A stretch of DNA of 64,000 nucleotides, taken from assembly GCA_041390025.1 (NCBI GenBank), contig JAWKQR010000006.1:169013-233012 (forward strand), read 5' to 3'. The translations under genes and the position numbers were made by a program. Below are positions 37,222 through 45,927 of this stretch, in pieces. This DNA comes from JBFFMO01 sp041390025 (lineage in GTDB: Bacteria > Myxococcota_A > Bradymonadia > Bradymonadales > Bradymonadaceae). Position 1 is the first letter of the stretch. Every line of letters begins with the position of its first letter. The notes beneath the pieces are model-generated. The model worked only from the letters and a program-made list of their open reading frames with translations, did not search any database and had not been told where the DNA came from.

Positions 37222-38511
37222 TTACTTCGTGGGATCCACAACCCGTCCCATAAAGATGACGGCATTGGTCTGTCGGTCGCGAATCGCGAACAGGAATGGA
37301 CGATCCACCTTCACCACAGCGTCGGTCACGGGCACGCTGGTCTCGCCGATGATGACCGCAGTCGCGGCCGCGGCCTCGGTGCCCTTCTCGTTGACGTCGA
37401 TGAACGCCTTGTGAAGCACGTCGGTGATCGCGAGGCTCATCGTCTTGCTGATGCCCGAGAAGTCCGCCCCGTCAAAGGCGCTCGGCATGCCCATGTCCTT
37501 CAAAATCTGGTTCAAACCAATCGGTGATTCGAACTTGAATTTGGGCATCGAAAGCTCAACAAGCTTGTCTTCCAACCCTTCAAACGTCGACTTGACCGTC
37601 GCCGCATCCAAGCTCGCCTCAAGCGTCGCCAAGTCCGAGGCTGCGTCGGGCAACAAGATGACCATCGACACTTCGTCGCCATCGTAGGGAAGCTCGACGG
37701 CCTCGAAACCCGCACCCTGCAGGTACCCGTAGGTGGTCATCTGGTTCATCATCGGCACGCTGATCGAGCCCGTCGGCGCGGCGAAACTCTCGTCGCGCGT
37801 CATCGACGGCTCGAACTGGTCACGCCACGAGGCGTTGAAGTAAATCGCGTTCGTCAGCACGGCGACTGTGTCGGTCGTGATGGCACCTTCTGGAATCAAG
37901 TCTTTGATCTTGTCTTCGGTTTTGTCCTCGACCCAACCGTTGATCTCCAGACGCGCGGCCTCTGGGTCGGCGTCGTAGTCCAACAGATTCACACCCGCGC
38001 CGTAGTTGAGCGCCAACGTATCGAGGAACGAAAGTTCGAAGTCCGCACCGTCTTGCAACCACAGCGCGTTCGCGATGTTCAGGCGGAAGGGCTGGTCGTC
38101 CGAACCCTGCGCGTTTTGACCGCGGTCCGACAATTTCAGGTCGAGCGCGTTAAACGCGGGGTGCAGCTCGGACTGGCCAAGCGTGAAGTTCAGCGCCGAG
38201 GCCATCTCGGTTTCGGTGTTCGTACGTGCGCCGGCATAAGTCATCGCCAACGCGATCGAGATGCTGTGCGGCGAGTAGATGACGTTGCCTTCGTTGGTCT
38301 TTCGAATCTCGCGAAGCAGGCGAACCGCAAACTCCGTGTTGCCATCGACCAGCTGCTCAAGCTGCGCGTCACTGACGTTCGGCGAGGTGATGCGCTGTTT
38401 TTCGGAGCGAACAACATTCGAGGGCTCGACGTTGGGGTCGTTGCTGGCGCTGTCGCCACAAGCGACCGAAAAACCAAGGGCAAGTGCGATAAGAAGTGTT
38501 TTGGTGTTCAT
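37222..38511 (-). CDS. Serpin lipoprotein, predicted inhibitory
   Basis: 429 residues from ATG 38511 (GGAG upstream); MNTKTLLIALALGFSVACGD has lipobox SVAC, so it should sit on the outer or inner membrane facing the periplasm or outside. Serpin marks: NVIYSPHSISIALAMTYAGA, LTNAIYFNASWRDQFEP, VELPYDGDEVSMVILLP, and the ending DRPFLFAIRDRQTNAVIFMGRV. The reactive-loop hinge NEKGTEAAAATAVII is fully canonical, with Gly P15, Thr P14 and P12-P9 all Ala. Standard 17-residue spacing places P1-P1' at Thr-Ser in IIGETSVP. Probably inhibits a serine or cysteine protease of a competitor or host. Confidence 0.95.
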   Translation of the reverse strand: MNTKTLLIALALGFSVACGDSASNDPNVEPSNVVRSEKQRITSPNVSDAQLEQLVDGNTEFAVRLLREIRKTNEGNVIYSPHSISIALAMTYAGARTNTETEMASALNFTLGQSELHPAFNALDLKLSDRGQNAQGSDDQPFRLNIANALWLQDGADFELSFLDTLALNYGAGVNLLDYDADPEAARLEINGWVEDKTEDKIKDLIPEGAITTDTVAVLTNAIYFNASWRDQFEPSMTRDESFAAPTGSISVPMMNQMTTYGYLQGAGFEAVELPYDGDEVSMVILLPDAASDLATLEASLDAATVKSTFEGLEDKLVELSMPKFKFESPIGLNQILKDMGMPSAFDGADFSGISKTMSLAITDVLHKAFIDVNEKGTEAAAATAVIIGETSVPVTDAVVKVDRPFLFAIRDRQTNAVIFMGRVVDPTK

Positions 38512-38691
38512 TCGAAATCTCCATTCATTTGGGACGCTCCAAACAAAGAGCAGAGATCGTGCCACGATCTTGCATTCGCTCCATGTCACTGTATTTATTT
38601 GGTTTTTAACCCATCTTCCGTTCGAACCTCTCAGAATTTCGTGGCGCCATTCAGCGCCCCATCAAGTTTCTGTCAGATCTTTGAGGGAATG

Positions 38692-38900
38692 AGGGGCTTG
38701 GGCCGGATGAGAGGGCCTTGGGACGGATGAGAAGGCCTTGGGCGATGAGTTGCGCACACGTGGGCTTCGCCCATTCGGCAACCGGAGGTTGCCGACCCAA
38801 ATCGCATAGAAGGCCTTGGGACGGATGAGAGAGACTTCGGATGGATGAGAAGGCCTTGGGCCGGCAATCTCTGATTGCCGGATTCGGCGAAGCCGAACAC
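38692..38900. repeat. Mixed repeats: ~20-bp tandem and two-hairpin copies
   Basis: Several imperfect copies of GGCCTTGGGACGGATGAGA flank two two-hairpin repeats of different class: an inverted TGGGCTTCGCCCATTCGGCA copy (38762-38800) and a direct GGCAATCTCTGATTGCC / TTCGGCGAAGCCGAA copy (38861-38896). Occupies the gap between the serpin and ClC genes; the remaining 180 bp before the serpin start is AT-richer and probably holds its promoter. Confidence 0.8.
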
Positions 38901-38975
38901 CTAGACGTCGTTGCCGGACCCGAACTCCCGAATTCCAGTCTGGACGCTCGCGGTCGATGGGCGTAAACCGCCATC

Positions 38976-40280
38976 ATGAGACGCCACCTCACATACGGCC
39001 TCGGCATCGTCGCGGTCGGCCTACTGTCCGCCGGCTTCGCCATCGTGTTTCGTGGCTCGCTCTCGGCGCTCAACCAAGCGGTCTTTGGCGCGCACGACGT
39101 CGTCCACGCCGTGTCGACGCTGACCTGGTGGCAACGCGCCATCTTCCCGGCCGTCGGCGCGTTCCTTGGCGGGTTGGTCTCCCGGTTCTTGGGCAAGTCC
39201 GGCGGCGGAGTAGGCGACGTGATGGAAGCCATCGTGCTCGGCCGCGTCAACCTGTCGATGCGCTCGACCGTCCTCAAATCCTTCGCCTCCTGGCTCGCCA
39301 TCGCCACCGGTGGCTCGCTCGGCCGCGAAGGCCCACTGATTCAGTTTGGGGGCGCTGCCGGAAAATCCGTCGGCCAAGCGTTCAAGCTGACCAGCGACCA
39401 AACGCGCATCCTGATCGCGGCCGGCACCGCAGCCGGTTTTGCCGCGGCCTACAACACGCCGTTCGCCGCCATTTTGTTTGTGCTCGAAGTCGTCATCGGT
39501 GTCGTCGTCATCGAGGCCCTGTGGCCGCTGATGATCGCCACCGTGCTCGCCACAGGTGTGACCCGCTTCGCCATCGGCCCTGGTCCACTCTATGGCGTCC
39601 ACACCTTCGAGATGAAAAGCTCGTGGGAGCTTCTGGCCTACGCCGGCCTTGGCATCGTCGTCGCTATCGGCGCGCAAGGATTCATGCGCACGCTCAGCTT
39701 CGGCGAGCGTATCTTTAAGCACCCCAAATTGCCGCTGCCGTGGCGACCAGCGCTTGGTGGTTTGCTGGCGGGCTGTGTCATCGCGTTCATGCCCCAAATT
39801 GCGGGCAACGGCTACGAACCCCTGCAAGACCTCATCGCCGGCCACTACACGTGGGCGATGGTGCTCTTTTTGCTCGCCGGCAAAGTCTTTGCGACAACCG
39901 CGTCGGTTTCGTCCGGCAGTCCTGGGGGTGTCTTCACACCGACCCTTTTGGTGGGCGGAACACTCGGGTTTCTGTTCGCAACTGCGGTCAATCTTGTGGT
40001 GGGTGGAGCGCTCGACGTTGGCGGCTACGTGCTTGTCGGCATGGCCGCCGCCACCGCAGCCACAACCCATGCGCCCGTGCTCGCCGCCGTCATGGTCTTC
40101 GAGCTGACCGGCGATTACGCCATCGTCCTACCGCTGCTACTCGCAACCGCCATCGCAACGCTGATCTCGCGCCAAATGCGCGAGGACTCCATCTATATGG
40201 CCGAGCTCAAAGAAAAAGGCCTCGACTGGGAGCTCACCTTCGACGGCCGCGTCCACGACGACGACAGCCAAGAAAAGTAA
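38976..40280 (+). CDS. ClC-family chloride channel or H+/Cl- antiporter
   Basis: 434 residues with about ten membrane segments. Anion-site motifs are seen as KSGGGVGDVMEA (in place of GSGIP), GGSLGREGPLIQFGGAAG (the GREGP motif) and GSPGGVFTPTLLVGG (the GxFxP motif). No CBS domains follow, so it is a short bacterial form. The residue at the gating-glutamate position (GREGP Glu) is kept. It is convergent with the toxin-antitoxin-like pair, 4 bp away from its stop. Confidence 0.92.
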   Translation: MRRHLTYGLGIVAVGLLSAGFAIVFRGSLSALNQAVFGAHDVVHAVSTLTWWQRAIFPAVGAFLGGLVSRFLGKSGGGVGDVMEAIVLGRVNLSMRSTVLKSFASWLAIATGGSLGREGPLIQFGGAAGKSVGQAFKLTSDQTRILIAAGTAAGFAAAYNTPFAAILFVLEVVIGVVVIEALWPLMIATVLATGVTRFAIGPGPLYGVHTFEMKSSWELLAYAGLGIVVAIGAQGFMRTLSFGERIFKHPKLPLPWRPALGGLLAGCVIAFMPQIAGNGYEPLQDLIAGHYTWAMVLFLLAGKVFATTASVSSGSPGGVFTPTLLVGGTLGFLFATAVNLVVGGALDVGGYVLVGMAAATAATTHAPVLAAVMVFELTGDYAIVLPLLLATAIATLISRQMREDSIYMAELKEKGLDWELTFDGRVHDDDSQEK

Positions 40281-40284
40281 GTGT

Positions 40285-40773
40285 TCAATAGCTCCACGGG
40301 TGGGAGACCTCGACCGCTGACAGTTCGACCGCTTTCGCAATTTTCAACAACGTCGAACGCTGCGGCATGGATGCGGTGTTGAAAAACCGCGAGAGCGAGG
40401 GCACAGGCATCCCCGTGCGTTTTGAAAGCTCCGTGAATGTGATGCCGCGTTCGTCCAATGTGCTGAGCAGGGCATTCTTGAAGGCCATGATGTCTGACGC
40501 AATCGCATCGAGGTCATCAAACCGAACCGTGGTGACTGGCCGCGCCGAACGCCGCAGGTCGTCGATGACCTCTTGCAAATCTGCGATGACCTCCTGTTGC
40601 TGCTCTGGGTCACCTTCGCTCGCAAGCCACAACGCGAGTAGCCCACGAACCCCTGCCGAATAGCGCGCCGCTGCAATCGAATCGACAATGAATGTGTCTG
40701 GGAGTGCGTGCCACCGCATCTGAGCCGCAATCTCAAAAACATCGATGTCACTGGTTGTGGACTCAACCGTCAT
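40285..40773 (-). CDS. HTH protein, likely antitoxin of a TA-like pair
   Basis: 162 residues. The N-terminal half is helical and acidic; the C-terminal half is a Cro/CI-like helix-turn-helix (ITFTELSKRTGMPVPSLSRFFNTASMP then TLLKIAKAVELSAVEV). Its start overlaps the stop of the upstream 131-residue gene by 4 bp, so the two are coupled. A small gene followed by an overlapping HTH gene is the HigB-HigA order (toxin first). Assigning antitoxin rests on that context. Confidence 0.65.
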   Translation of the reverse strand: MTVESTTSDIDVFEIAAQMRWHALPDTFIVDSIAAARYSAGVRGLLALWLASEGDPEQQQEVIADLQEVIDDLRRSARPVTTVRFDDLDAIASDIMAFKNALLSTLDERGITFTELSKRTGMPVPSLSRFFNTASMPQRSTLLKIAKAVELSAVEVSHPWSY

Positions 40774-41165
40774 AGCTCACCTCGCTCAATGTGCCGGTCC
40801 AAACGAATCACATCCAAACGTGCTTCCAGTTTAGTCATCATTCTCTTGTCTAGCTTGGGGTCGCTCTTGACGTAGGCATCACAGAGAAAAGCCCTTCCCT
40901 CAAACATCGCGACCGCCAATCGCAACTGCACACGCCCTGGACCGATGTTGTGCCACTTCATTTTGAAGCCATCCCGCACCACCCCTCCAATCCCCGAAGC
41001 TGGAGACCAGAAGCCGCTTTGCGAGAACTTCTCGTGCGTTGGAAAGTCCCTCAGCAACAACACCGCGGGACGTATATCCGCGAAGTAATCAGCTCGGCTG
41101 AAGACGTTTTTGTTCCTGAGATCCAAATACGAATCCAAACCCCACTGAGTAATGATGATTCTCAA
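40770..41165 (-). CDS. Small protein, likely toxin of a TA-like pair
   Basis: 131 residues, basic, starting MRIIITQWGLDSYLDL. A compact alpha/beta pattern with FKMKWHNIGPGRVQLRLAVAMFEG and AFLCDAYVKSDPKLDKRMM resembles the small RelE/HigB-like toxins in size and strand order, but I do not recognise a defined family. Upstream (41161-41215) the DNA is strikingly AT-rich for this window and contains TTGACA on the minus strand (41205-41210) with TAACTT 17 bp further, plus GTTAAC palindrome, consistent with an autoregulated promoter. Confidence 0.55.
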   Translation of the reverse strand: MRIIITQWGLDSYLDLRNKNVFSRADYFADIRPAVLLLRDFPTHEKFSQSGFWSPASGIGGVVRDGFKMKWHNIGPGRVQLRLAVAMFEGRAFLCDAYVKSDPKLDKRMMTKLEARLDVIRLDRHIERGEL

Positions 41166-41354
41166 GGCCCCTCCATTTACCTAAGTTAACATTATTACCA
41201 TTGTTGTCAACTGGGCTTTTCACCATGAGGGTGGCTCTGAGAAGACTTTGGACGCTATCCGTCTCCTGCTGGGCGACGAATCGTTCCGCACTTGGCGCGC
41301 TACCGCCGCCTGTGTTAATCCGTTGCGACCTAAACCCTTGGCCCAAATACGATC

Positions 41355-43751
41355 ATGGAACCGATCGAAGTCCGCCTCCATCAGACCGCCAAAGAGCGCT
41401 ACCTCAATTACGCGATGAGCGTGATTACAAGCCGTGCTCTGCCGGACGTTCGCGACGGGCTCAAGCCCGTTCAGCGCCGCATTCTGTACGCGATGTACAA
41501 CATGCGCCTGACCCATGACACCAAGCACCGCAAGTCCGCCGCTGTGGTCGGCGACGTCATGGCCAAGTTTCACCCGCATGGCGACTCGTCGATTTACGAT
41601 GCCATGGTCCGCATGGCCCAGCCGTTTTCGATGCGCTACATGCTCGTCGACGGCCACGGCAACTTCGGCTCGCTCGACGGCGATGGCGCAGCCGCCATGC
41701 GCTACACCGAAGCCCGACTCGCGCCGCTAGCATCCGAGCTTCTGAGCGAAATCCGCAAGGAAACCGTCGAATTCCGGCCAAACTACGACTCGACGACCCA
41801 AGAACCCATCGTCCTGCCCGCGCAGGTGCCAAACCTGCTCATCAACGGCGCGACCGGCATCGCCGTCGGCATGGCCACGAACATCCCGCCGCACAACGTC
41901 GGCGAATGCCTAGACGCCCTGGTCGCGTTGATCGACAAGCCCGAACTGACGGTCGGCGAGATCGTCGGCACGCACATCCACGGCCCCGACTTCCCAACCG
42001 GCGGCGTGATGCTCGAATCCGTCGACGAGCTGCGCACGATGTACGAGGAAGGCCAAGGCAGCGTCACCCTGCAGTCGAACTGGATGGTCGAGTCCGAGGC
42101 CGGCAAGAAGTCCATTGTCATCACGTCGGTGCCCTACACGGTCAACAAAGCCAGCCTCATCGAGAAAATCGCGAGCCACGTCATCGCCGGCAAACTGCCG
42201 CAAATCATCGACGTGCGCGACGAATCGACCGCGGAAGTCCGCGTCGTGCTCGAGCTCAAACGTGGCGCTGACGTCGAAGCCGCGATGGCCTACCTGTTCA
42301 AGCACACGCCGCTGCAAAACCGGTTTCACGTCAACATGACGTGCCTCGTGCCCACGGCGAACCCGAACGTGCCCGCCCCCGCGCGCCTGAACTTGGTCGA
42401 AGTGCTCAACCACTTCCTGCAGTTCCGCATGGAAGTCGTCACGCGACGCCTCGAGTACGACCTCGCCCAGCTGCTGCGCCGGATTCACATCCTGGAAGGC
42501 TTCGAGATCATTTTCAGTGATATCGACGAAGCCATCCGAATCATCCGCGCGTCGGACGGCAAAGCCGACGCCGCAAAGGGCTTGATCGCGTATTTTGGGG
42601 TCGACGAAGAACAAGCCGACGCCGTGCTCGAGACCAAGCTCTACCGCCTGGCCAAGCTCGAAATCCACCTCATCATCGCCGAGCTCGAGGAAAAACGCGC
42701 CGAAGCCGCACGTCTGCAGACGTTGTTGAACAACGACGACTCGCGCTGGGCCCTGATTCGCAGCGAGCTGATGGAGATTCGCTCGGCCTACGCCGACGCG
42801 CGCCGCACCAGCGTCGACGTCGAGGTCAAGGCGCTCGAATACTCCGAAGAAGCCTACATCGTCGACGAATCGGTGTGGATGATTGTGACGCGCGACGGTT
42901 GGATCAAACGCCAAAAATCCTACTCGGATTTGAGCGCGATTCGTGTCCGCGAGGGCGACGAAGTGCGGTGGGTCATGCCCGGTCGAACGCGCCAATGCGT
43001 GATGTTCTTTACGTCTGCCGGCCGCGTGTACACCAAGCGCATCATCGATATTTTGCAGACGACGGGCTACGGCGAACCGATTCAGGGTCATTTCGACTTC
43101 GAAGACGGCGAAAAAATCGTGGGCGTCATCACCGACGACAAACGCGTGTTGATTTGGTCCGAGATGGAGTCCGAACAGACTTCCTTGGTCGATGAAGTCC
43201 AAGAGCCCCCGACGTCGCTGGTGCAGATGGTCGCGGTCAGCGAGGGCGGGCAGTGCCTGCGCTTCTCGATCGAGGATTTCCTTGAACCCTCGACGGTCAA
43301 GGGCCGCCGCTACATGCGCCTGAACGACAAGGACAACGTCGTCAACGTCGAGAACAGCGACGGCACCGAGCTCGTCGCCATCGCCAGCCGCAACGGCCGC
43401 GGCCTGATGTTCGCCGTCAGCGACATCTCGTACTTCAAAAACGCCGCAAAAGGCGTGCGCGCCATGTCACTCGACAAGGGCGACGACATTCTGGACTTCA
43501 CGTTGTGCCGCAAAGCGCTGGACGGCCTCGAGGTCGAGACCAACCGCGGCGCCCGCGTGGTCATCCGCGCCACCAAATCCAAGTTCGAGCCCGCCAAACG
43601 CGGCAACAAGGGCAAGGCCATCATCCAACGTGGCCACCTCATCCGCTCGCATCGACCCGCCGTCGAAATCCGACCCGATGCCGAGGACGAAATCATCGAA
43701 CCGGAAGTCGTGGAAGGCGAGGGCACTGAGGCGGAATCGACCGAAGAATAG
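41355..43751 (+). CDS. gyrA: Type II topoisomerase subunit A (GyrA/ParC family)
   Basis: 798-residue breakage-reunion subunit. The quinolone region HPHGDSSIYDAMVRMAQPFSMRY keeps Ser and Asp at the positions equal to E. coli 83 and 87, so it is predicted drug-sensitive. The catalytic Tyr is in AAAMRYTEARL. The coiled-coil and beta-pinwheel C-terminal domain are present, ending in an acidic tail (EGEGTEAESTEE). The GyrA-box consensus QRRGGKG is replaced by a late KRGNKGK, and the length lies between typical ParC (about 750) and GyrA (about 875). It could be either; no gyrB/parE is adjacent. Symbol is tentative. Confidence 0.88.
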   Translation: MEPIEVRLHQTAKERYLNYAMSVITSRALPDVRDGLKPVQRRILYAMYNMRLTHDTKHRKSAAVVGDVMAKFHPHGDSSIYDAMVRMAQPFSMRYMLVDGHGNFGSLDGDGAAAMRYTEARLAPLASELLSEIRKETVEFRPNYDSTTQEPIVLPAQVPNLLINGATGIAVGMATNIPPHNVGECLDALVALIDKPELTVGEIVGTHIHGPDFPTGGVMLESVDELRTMYEEGQGSVTLQSNWMVESEAGKKSIVITSVPYTVNKASLIEKIASHVIAGKLPQIIDVRDESTAEVRVVLELKRGADVEAAMAYLFKHTPLQNRFHVNMTCLVPTANPNVPAPARLNLVEVLNHFLQFRMEVVTRRLEYDLAQLLRRIHILEGFEIIFSDIDEAIRIIRASDGKADAAKGLIAYFGVDEEQADAVLETKLYRLAKLEIHLIIAELEEKRAEAARLQTLLNNDDSRWALIRSELMEIRSAYADARRTSVDVEVKALEYSEEAYIVDESVWMIVTRDGWIKRQKSYSDLSAIRVREGDEVRWVMPGRTRQCVMFFTSAGRVYTKRIIDILQTTGYGEPIQGHFDFEDGEKIVGVITDDKRVLIWSEMESEQTSLVDEVQEPPTSLVQMVAVSEGGQCLRFSIEDFLEPSTVKGRRYMRLNDKDNVVNVENSDGTELVAIASRNGRGLMFAVSDISYFKNAAKGVRAMSLDKGDDILDFTLCRKALDGLEVETNRGARVVIRATKSKFEPAKRGNKGKAIIQRGHLIRSHRPAVEIRPDAEDEIIEPEVVEGEGTEAESTEE

Positions 43752-43809
43752 CTTAGCGCCCTGGTCGATGATGGGGCAGCGGCTATGCGGTGGACCTCGA
43801 ACTCAATGA

Positions 43810-44328
43810 CTAGAAATCTGGGTGGTCAAAGTGCTGAGCATACGCATGCAAAGCCCCAACAATCTTAGGGATGCCATTGTCGTCCATTGGATTTCCCGAG
43901 ATCACCTGAGCTCCAGTCAGCAAGTCCGCAATGACGATGTGTAACATTGCATCCGCTTTGGGCTCGAGCTTGCAGTTCTTGACCAATCCGTCGACCTCTG
44001 TACGAATCGTCGCGGCGAGTGCCTTCGCCTCGTCGTCACGAAGCGTCTTGCCCTTGTATTGCGAATACACAGGAATCACTGCTTGATGCATTCGACCCAT
44101 GCCATCACGCAGCGCTTGGTCCGTCGCCCATTTCTTACCGTCGTTGAGTTCGAGTTTTGTCGGTCCATTGCCATGCGAACTATGGTCGTGTTCATGGTCA
44201 CCTTGGGATGGTGCCGCTTGTCCGTGGTTATGTTCAAGGCCTGGGTGGCCGCTGTGATGCCAAAACGCCGCACCGCCAAGTACGACGACAACAACGGCGG
44301 CAAGGGCGAGGACTGTGGGCTTCTTCAT
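43810..44328 (-). CDS. His-rich periplasmic protein, DnrO-like
   Basis: 172 residues. An N-terminal signal/anchor (VLALAAVVVVVLGGAAF) is followed by a His-rich stretch (HHSGHPGLEHNHGQ, HEHDHSSHGNG), likely metal-binding, and a helical domain beginning LELNDGKKWATDQALRDGMGRMH that recalls DnrO-like proteins. Its start overlaps the tetR stop by 4 bp. The TetR-linked efflux genes nearby suggest a metal or toxicant response, but no substrate can be named. Confidence 0.75.
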   Translation of the reverse strand: MKKPTVLALAAVVVVVLGGAAFWHHSGHPGLEHNHGQAAPSQGDHEHDHSSHGNGPTKLELNDGKKWATDQALRDGMGRMHQAVIPVYSQYKGKTLRDDEAKALAATIRTEVDGLVKNCKLEPKADAMLHIVIADLLTGAQVISGNPMDDNGIPKIVGALHAYAQHFDHPDF

Positions 44329-44933
44329 GGTGTACTCCTGTGCCGGATGGCGTGCTCAAAGAGGTCAAAAGTCTGAGGTGCGTTTGTGAGCATGCTTTCG
44401 GGTTGATCAACCAACATGGATTGCATGACCAGGCCCTGAACCATCCCGACAAAGAGCCCTGCGACCGTTTTCGCATCGAGCTCGGGACGGATTTCACCTG
44501 TCGCCTGGCCACGCTTTATCTGCAGTTCGATGACCACCGAGTATCGTCTGAGCAACGCACGAACGACTTTCTTGGCACCACTGTCGTGCTGGTTTTGCAG
44601 CTCACCAAAAAGCATGCGGGGAATTCCCGGATGAACGGCAACGAAGTCGATGTGTGTCAGAAACACCGACCTTAGCGCTTCGATGGGATTATCTGCCTTT
44701 ACGGCGACATCCTCGATGCGACCGAGCAGGTGCTCTGCGACCCAATCCATGACCGACTCCCAAATGGCATCTTTGGATGGAAAGTGCCGGAAGAGCGCTC
44801 CCTGCGTGACGCCCATGTTCTGAGCAATCAATGCCGTCGTGATCTCACTTGGATTGCGTTGCGCGGCGAGTGAGACCACGGAATCGATCGTGGCAGCGCG
44901 GCGCTCGTCGGATTTTAGATAGCCGGTGGACAT
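44325..44933 (-). CDS. TetR-family transcriptional regulator
   Basis: 202 residues, ATG at 44931-44933 with AAGGTG upstream. The N-terminal HTH is TTALIAQNMGVTQGALFRHFPSKDAIWESVMDW; the C-terminal ligand/dimer domain is all-helical. It is divergently transcribed from two membrane-protein genes and the RND operon. The inverted repeat AAGTAA-N4-TTACT occurs in the divergent gap (45011-45026) and again before the adaptor gene (45885-45900), so it is the probable operator of this repressor. Confidence 0.93.
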   Translation of the reverse strand: MSTGYLKSDERRAATIDSVVSLAAQRNPSEITTALIAQNMGVTQGALFRHFPSKDAIWESVMDWVAEHLLGRIEDVAVKADNPIEALRSVFLTHIDFVAVHPGIPRMLFGELQNQHDSGAKKVVRALLRRYSVVIELQIKRGQATGEIRPELDAKTVAGLFVGMVQGLVMQSMLVDQPESMLTNAPQTFDLFEHAIRHRSTP

Positions 44934-45010
44934 GGTGACACCTTGGAGAAACGAGTTTCCAAACTGACATCAAATCTAAAGCTTTGACGAGAAATGCGCA
45001 AGACAGAAAA

Positions 45011-45026
45011 AAGTAATTGATTACTT
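45011..45026. promoter_or_regulatory. Predicted TetR operator 1
   Basis: Perfect palindrome AAGTAA-TTGA-TTACTT in the 150-bp gap between the divergent tetR and 45084 genes. The half-site AGTAA recurs in the same N4 spacing at 45885. A TTGACG lies 28 bp upstream (44984-44989, plus strand). Confidence 0.7.
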
Positions 45027-45083
45027 TTCTTTTGGGCCGTATGTTCATGCTCGGTTGGTAAAACACTTGATGTGAGGTTTCGG

Positions 45084-45497
45084 ATGAAGACGGGAAAATA
45101 CAATGCAGGCGTAGGTTTGTTGGTGATGGCCGGTTTCATGGCTTATGGCTTTTTCCTGATCTATTTGCGGGACTTCCACCCAGACAAAGAAGCGTGGATT
45201 GCAAGCTACAGCTTCGGCAAACACTTCGAATCCAGGTTGGCACATGTGCATGGCAACCTGTTTGCGTTGTTAAATCTGGCGCTGGCCTTTGTCCTTGCGA
45301 AGTTGCAGGCGGCGCCCGAACGCAGTCGAGTGATCGCTGCTTGGATGGGGTTGGTTGGGCTCCTGATGCCCATTGGCATTCTGGCCGAGGTCTACCTTGG
45401 GGCCCCCCCGTTCTTGGTCTTATTGGGTGCGGTTTCCATGACGGCGTCGGTCGGCCTCACAGGTGTCTTGTCACTTAAACACTGGGGACAAACATGA
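45084..45497 (+). CDS. Small integral membrane protein
   Basis: 137 residues with four hydrophobic helices (GVGLLVMAGFMAYGFFLIYL, LFALLNLALAFVLAKL, WMGLVGLLMPIGILAEVYL, FLVLLGAVSMTASVGLTGVL). ATG 45084 has GAGG 7 nt upstream; the GTG at 45072 is less likely. Conserved-looking polar residues (RLAHVHGN) lie before helix 2. No family recognised; a TetR operator lies in front, so it is likely induced with the efflux system. Overlaps the next gene by 4 bp. Confidence 0.8.
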   Translation: MKTGKYNAGVGLLVMAGFMAYGFFLIYLRDFHPDKEAWIASYSFGKHFESRLAHVHGNLFALLNLALAFVLAKLQAAPERSRVIAAWMGLVGLLMPIGILAEVYLGAPPFLVLLGAVSMTASVGLTGVLSLKHWGQT

Positions 45498-45886
45498 ATG
45501 CCTACCGATTTGCCGGTATTGCTGCAGCGCTGTTTGGAGTCATCACCTTGTTTGAGGGTGGTCGCATGGTTTTTGGCGGTCCCGAGGTTTGGGCAGCCGC
45601 CGGGAATGTGGTCCCCTGGGTTCTCTACTTCAACTTCACAGCTGGGTTTGTGTATGTCGTGACCGGACTGCTGACTTTGTTTCAACACCCCAACTCAAAA
45701 AAGCTCGCGCTTGTACTCGCCGTCGCCAACGCGGTGGTGTTGGTATCATTGGGTGTTTACGCAGCAATGGGTGGCTTGTTCGAGCTTCGGACGATGGCGG
45801 CGATGGGGGTTCGGACGGTGTTCTGGAGTGTTCAAGCCGTTGTGTTGAGCCATGTGTTCAAGCAGTCGTCTGGAGCACCCCGATAA
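45494..45886 (+). CDS. Small integral membrane protein
   Basis: 130 residues with four hydrophobic helices (FAGIAAALFGVITLFEGGRM, VVPWVLYFNFTAGFVYVVTGLL, LALVLAVANAVVLVSLGVYAAM, VRTVFWSVQAVVLSHVF). ATGA overlap with the gene before it. The helix 1-2 region (LFEGGRMVFGGPEV) is like other small four-helix membrane proteins of unknown role. It ends immediately before operator 2. Confidence 0.8.
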   Translation: MNAYRFAGIAAALFGVITLFEGGRMVFGGPEVWAAAGNVVPWVLYFNFTAGFVYVVTGLLTLFQHPNSKKLALVLAVANAVVLVSLGVYAAMGGLFELRTMAAMGVRTVFWSVQAVVLSHVFKQSSGAPR

Positions 45887-45900
45887 GTAAACGCTTACTA
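45885..45900. promoter_or_regulatory. Predicted TetR operator 2
   Basis: AAGTAA-ACGC-TTACTA, the same half-sites and spacing as operator 1, located 28 bp before the adaptor start codon. It begins at the last base pair of the preceding gene stop, so the RND operon probably has its own TetR-controlled promoter or an extra control point. Confidence 0.7.
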
Positions 45901-45927
45901 TCATCCCGTGTAACGGAGAGGTCTTCC

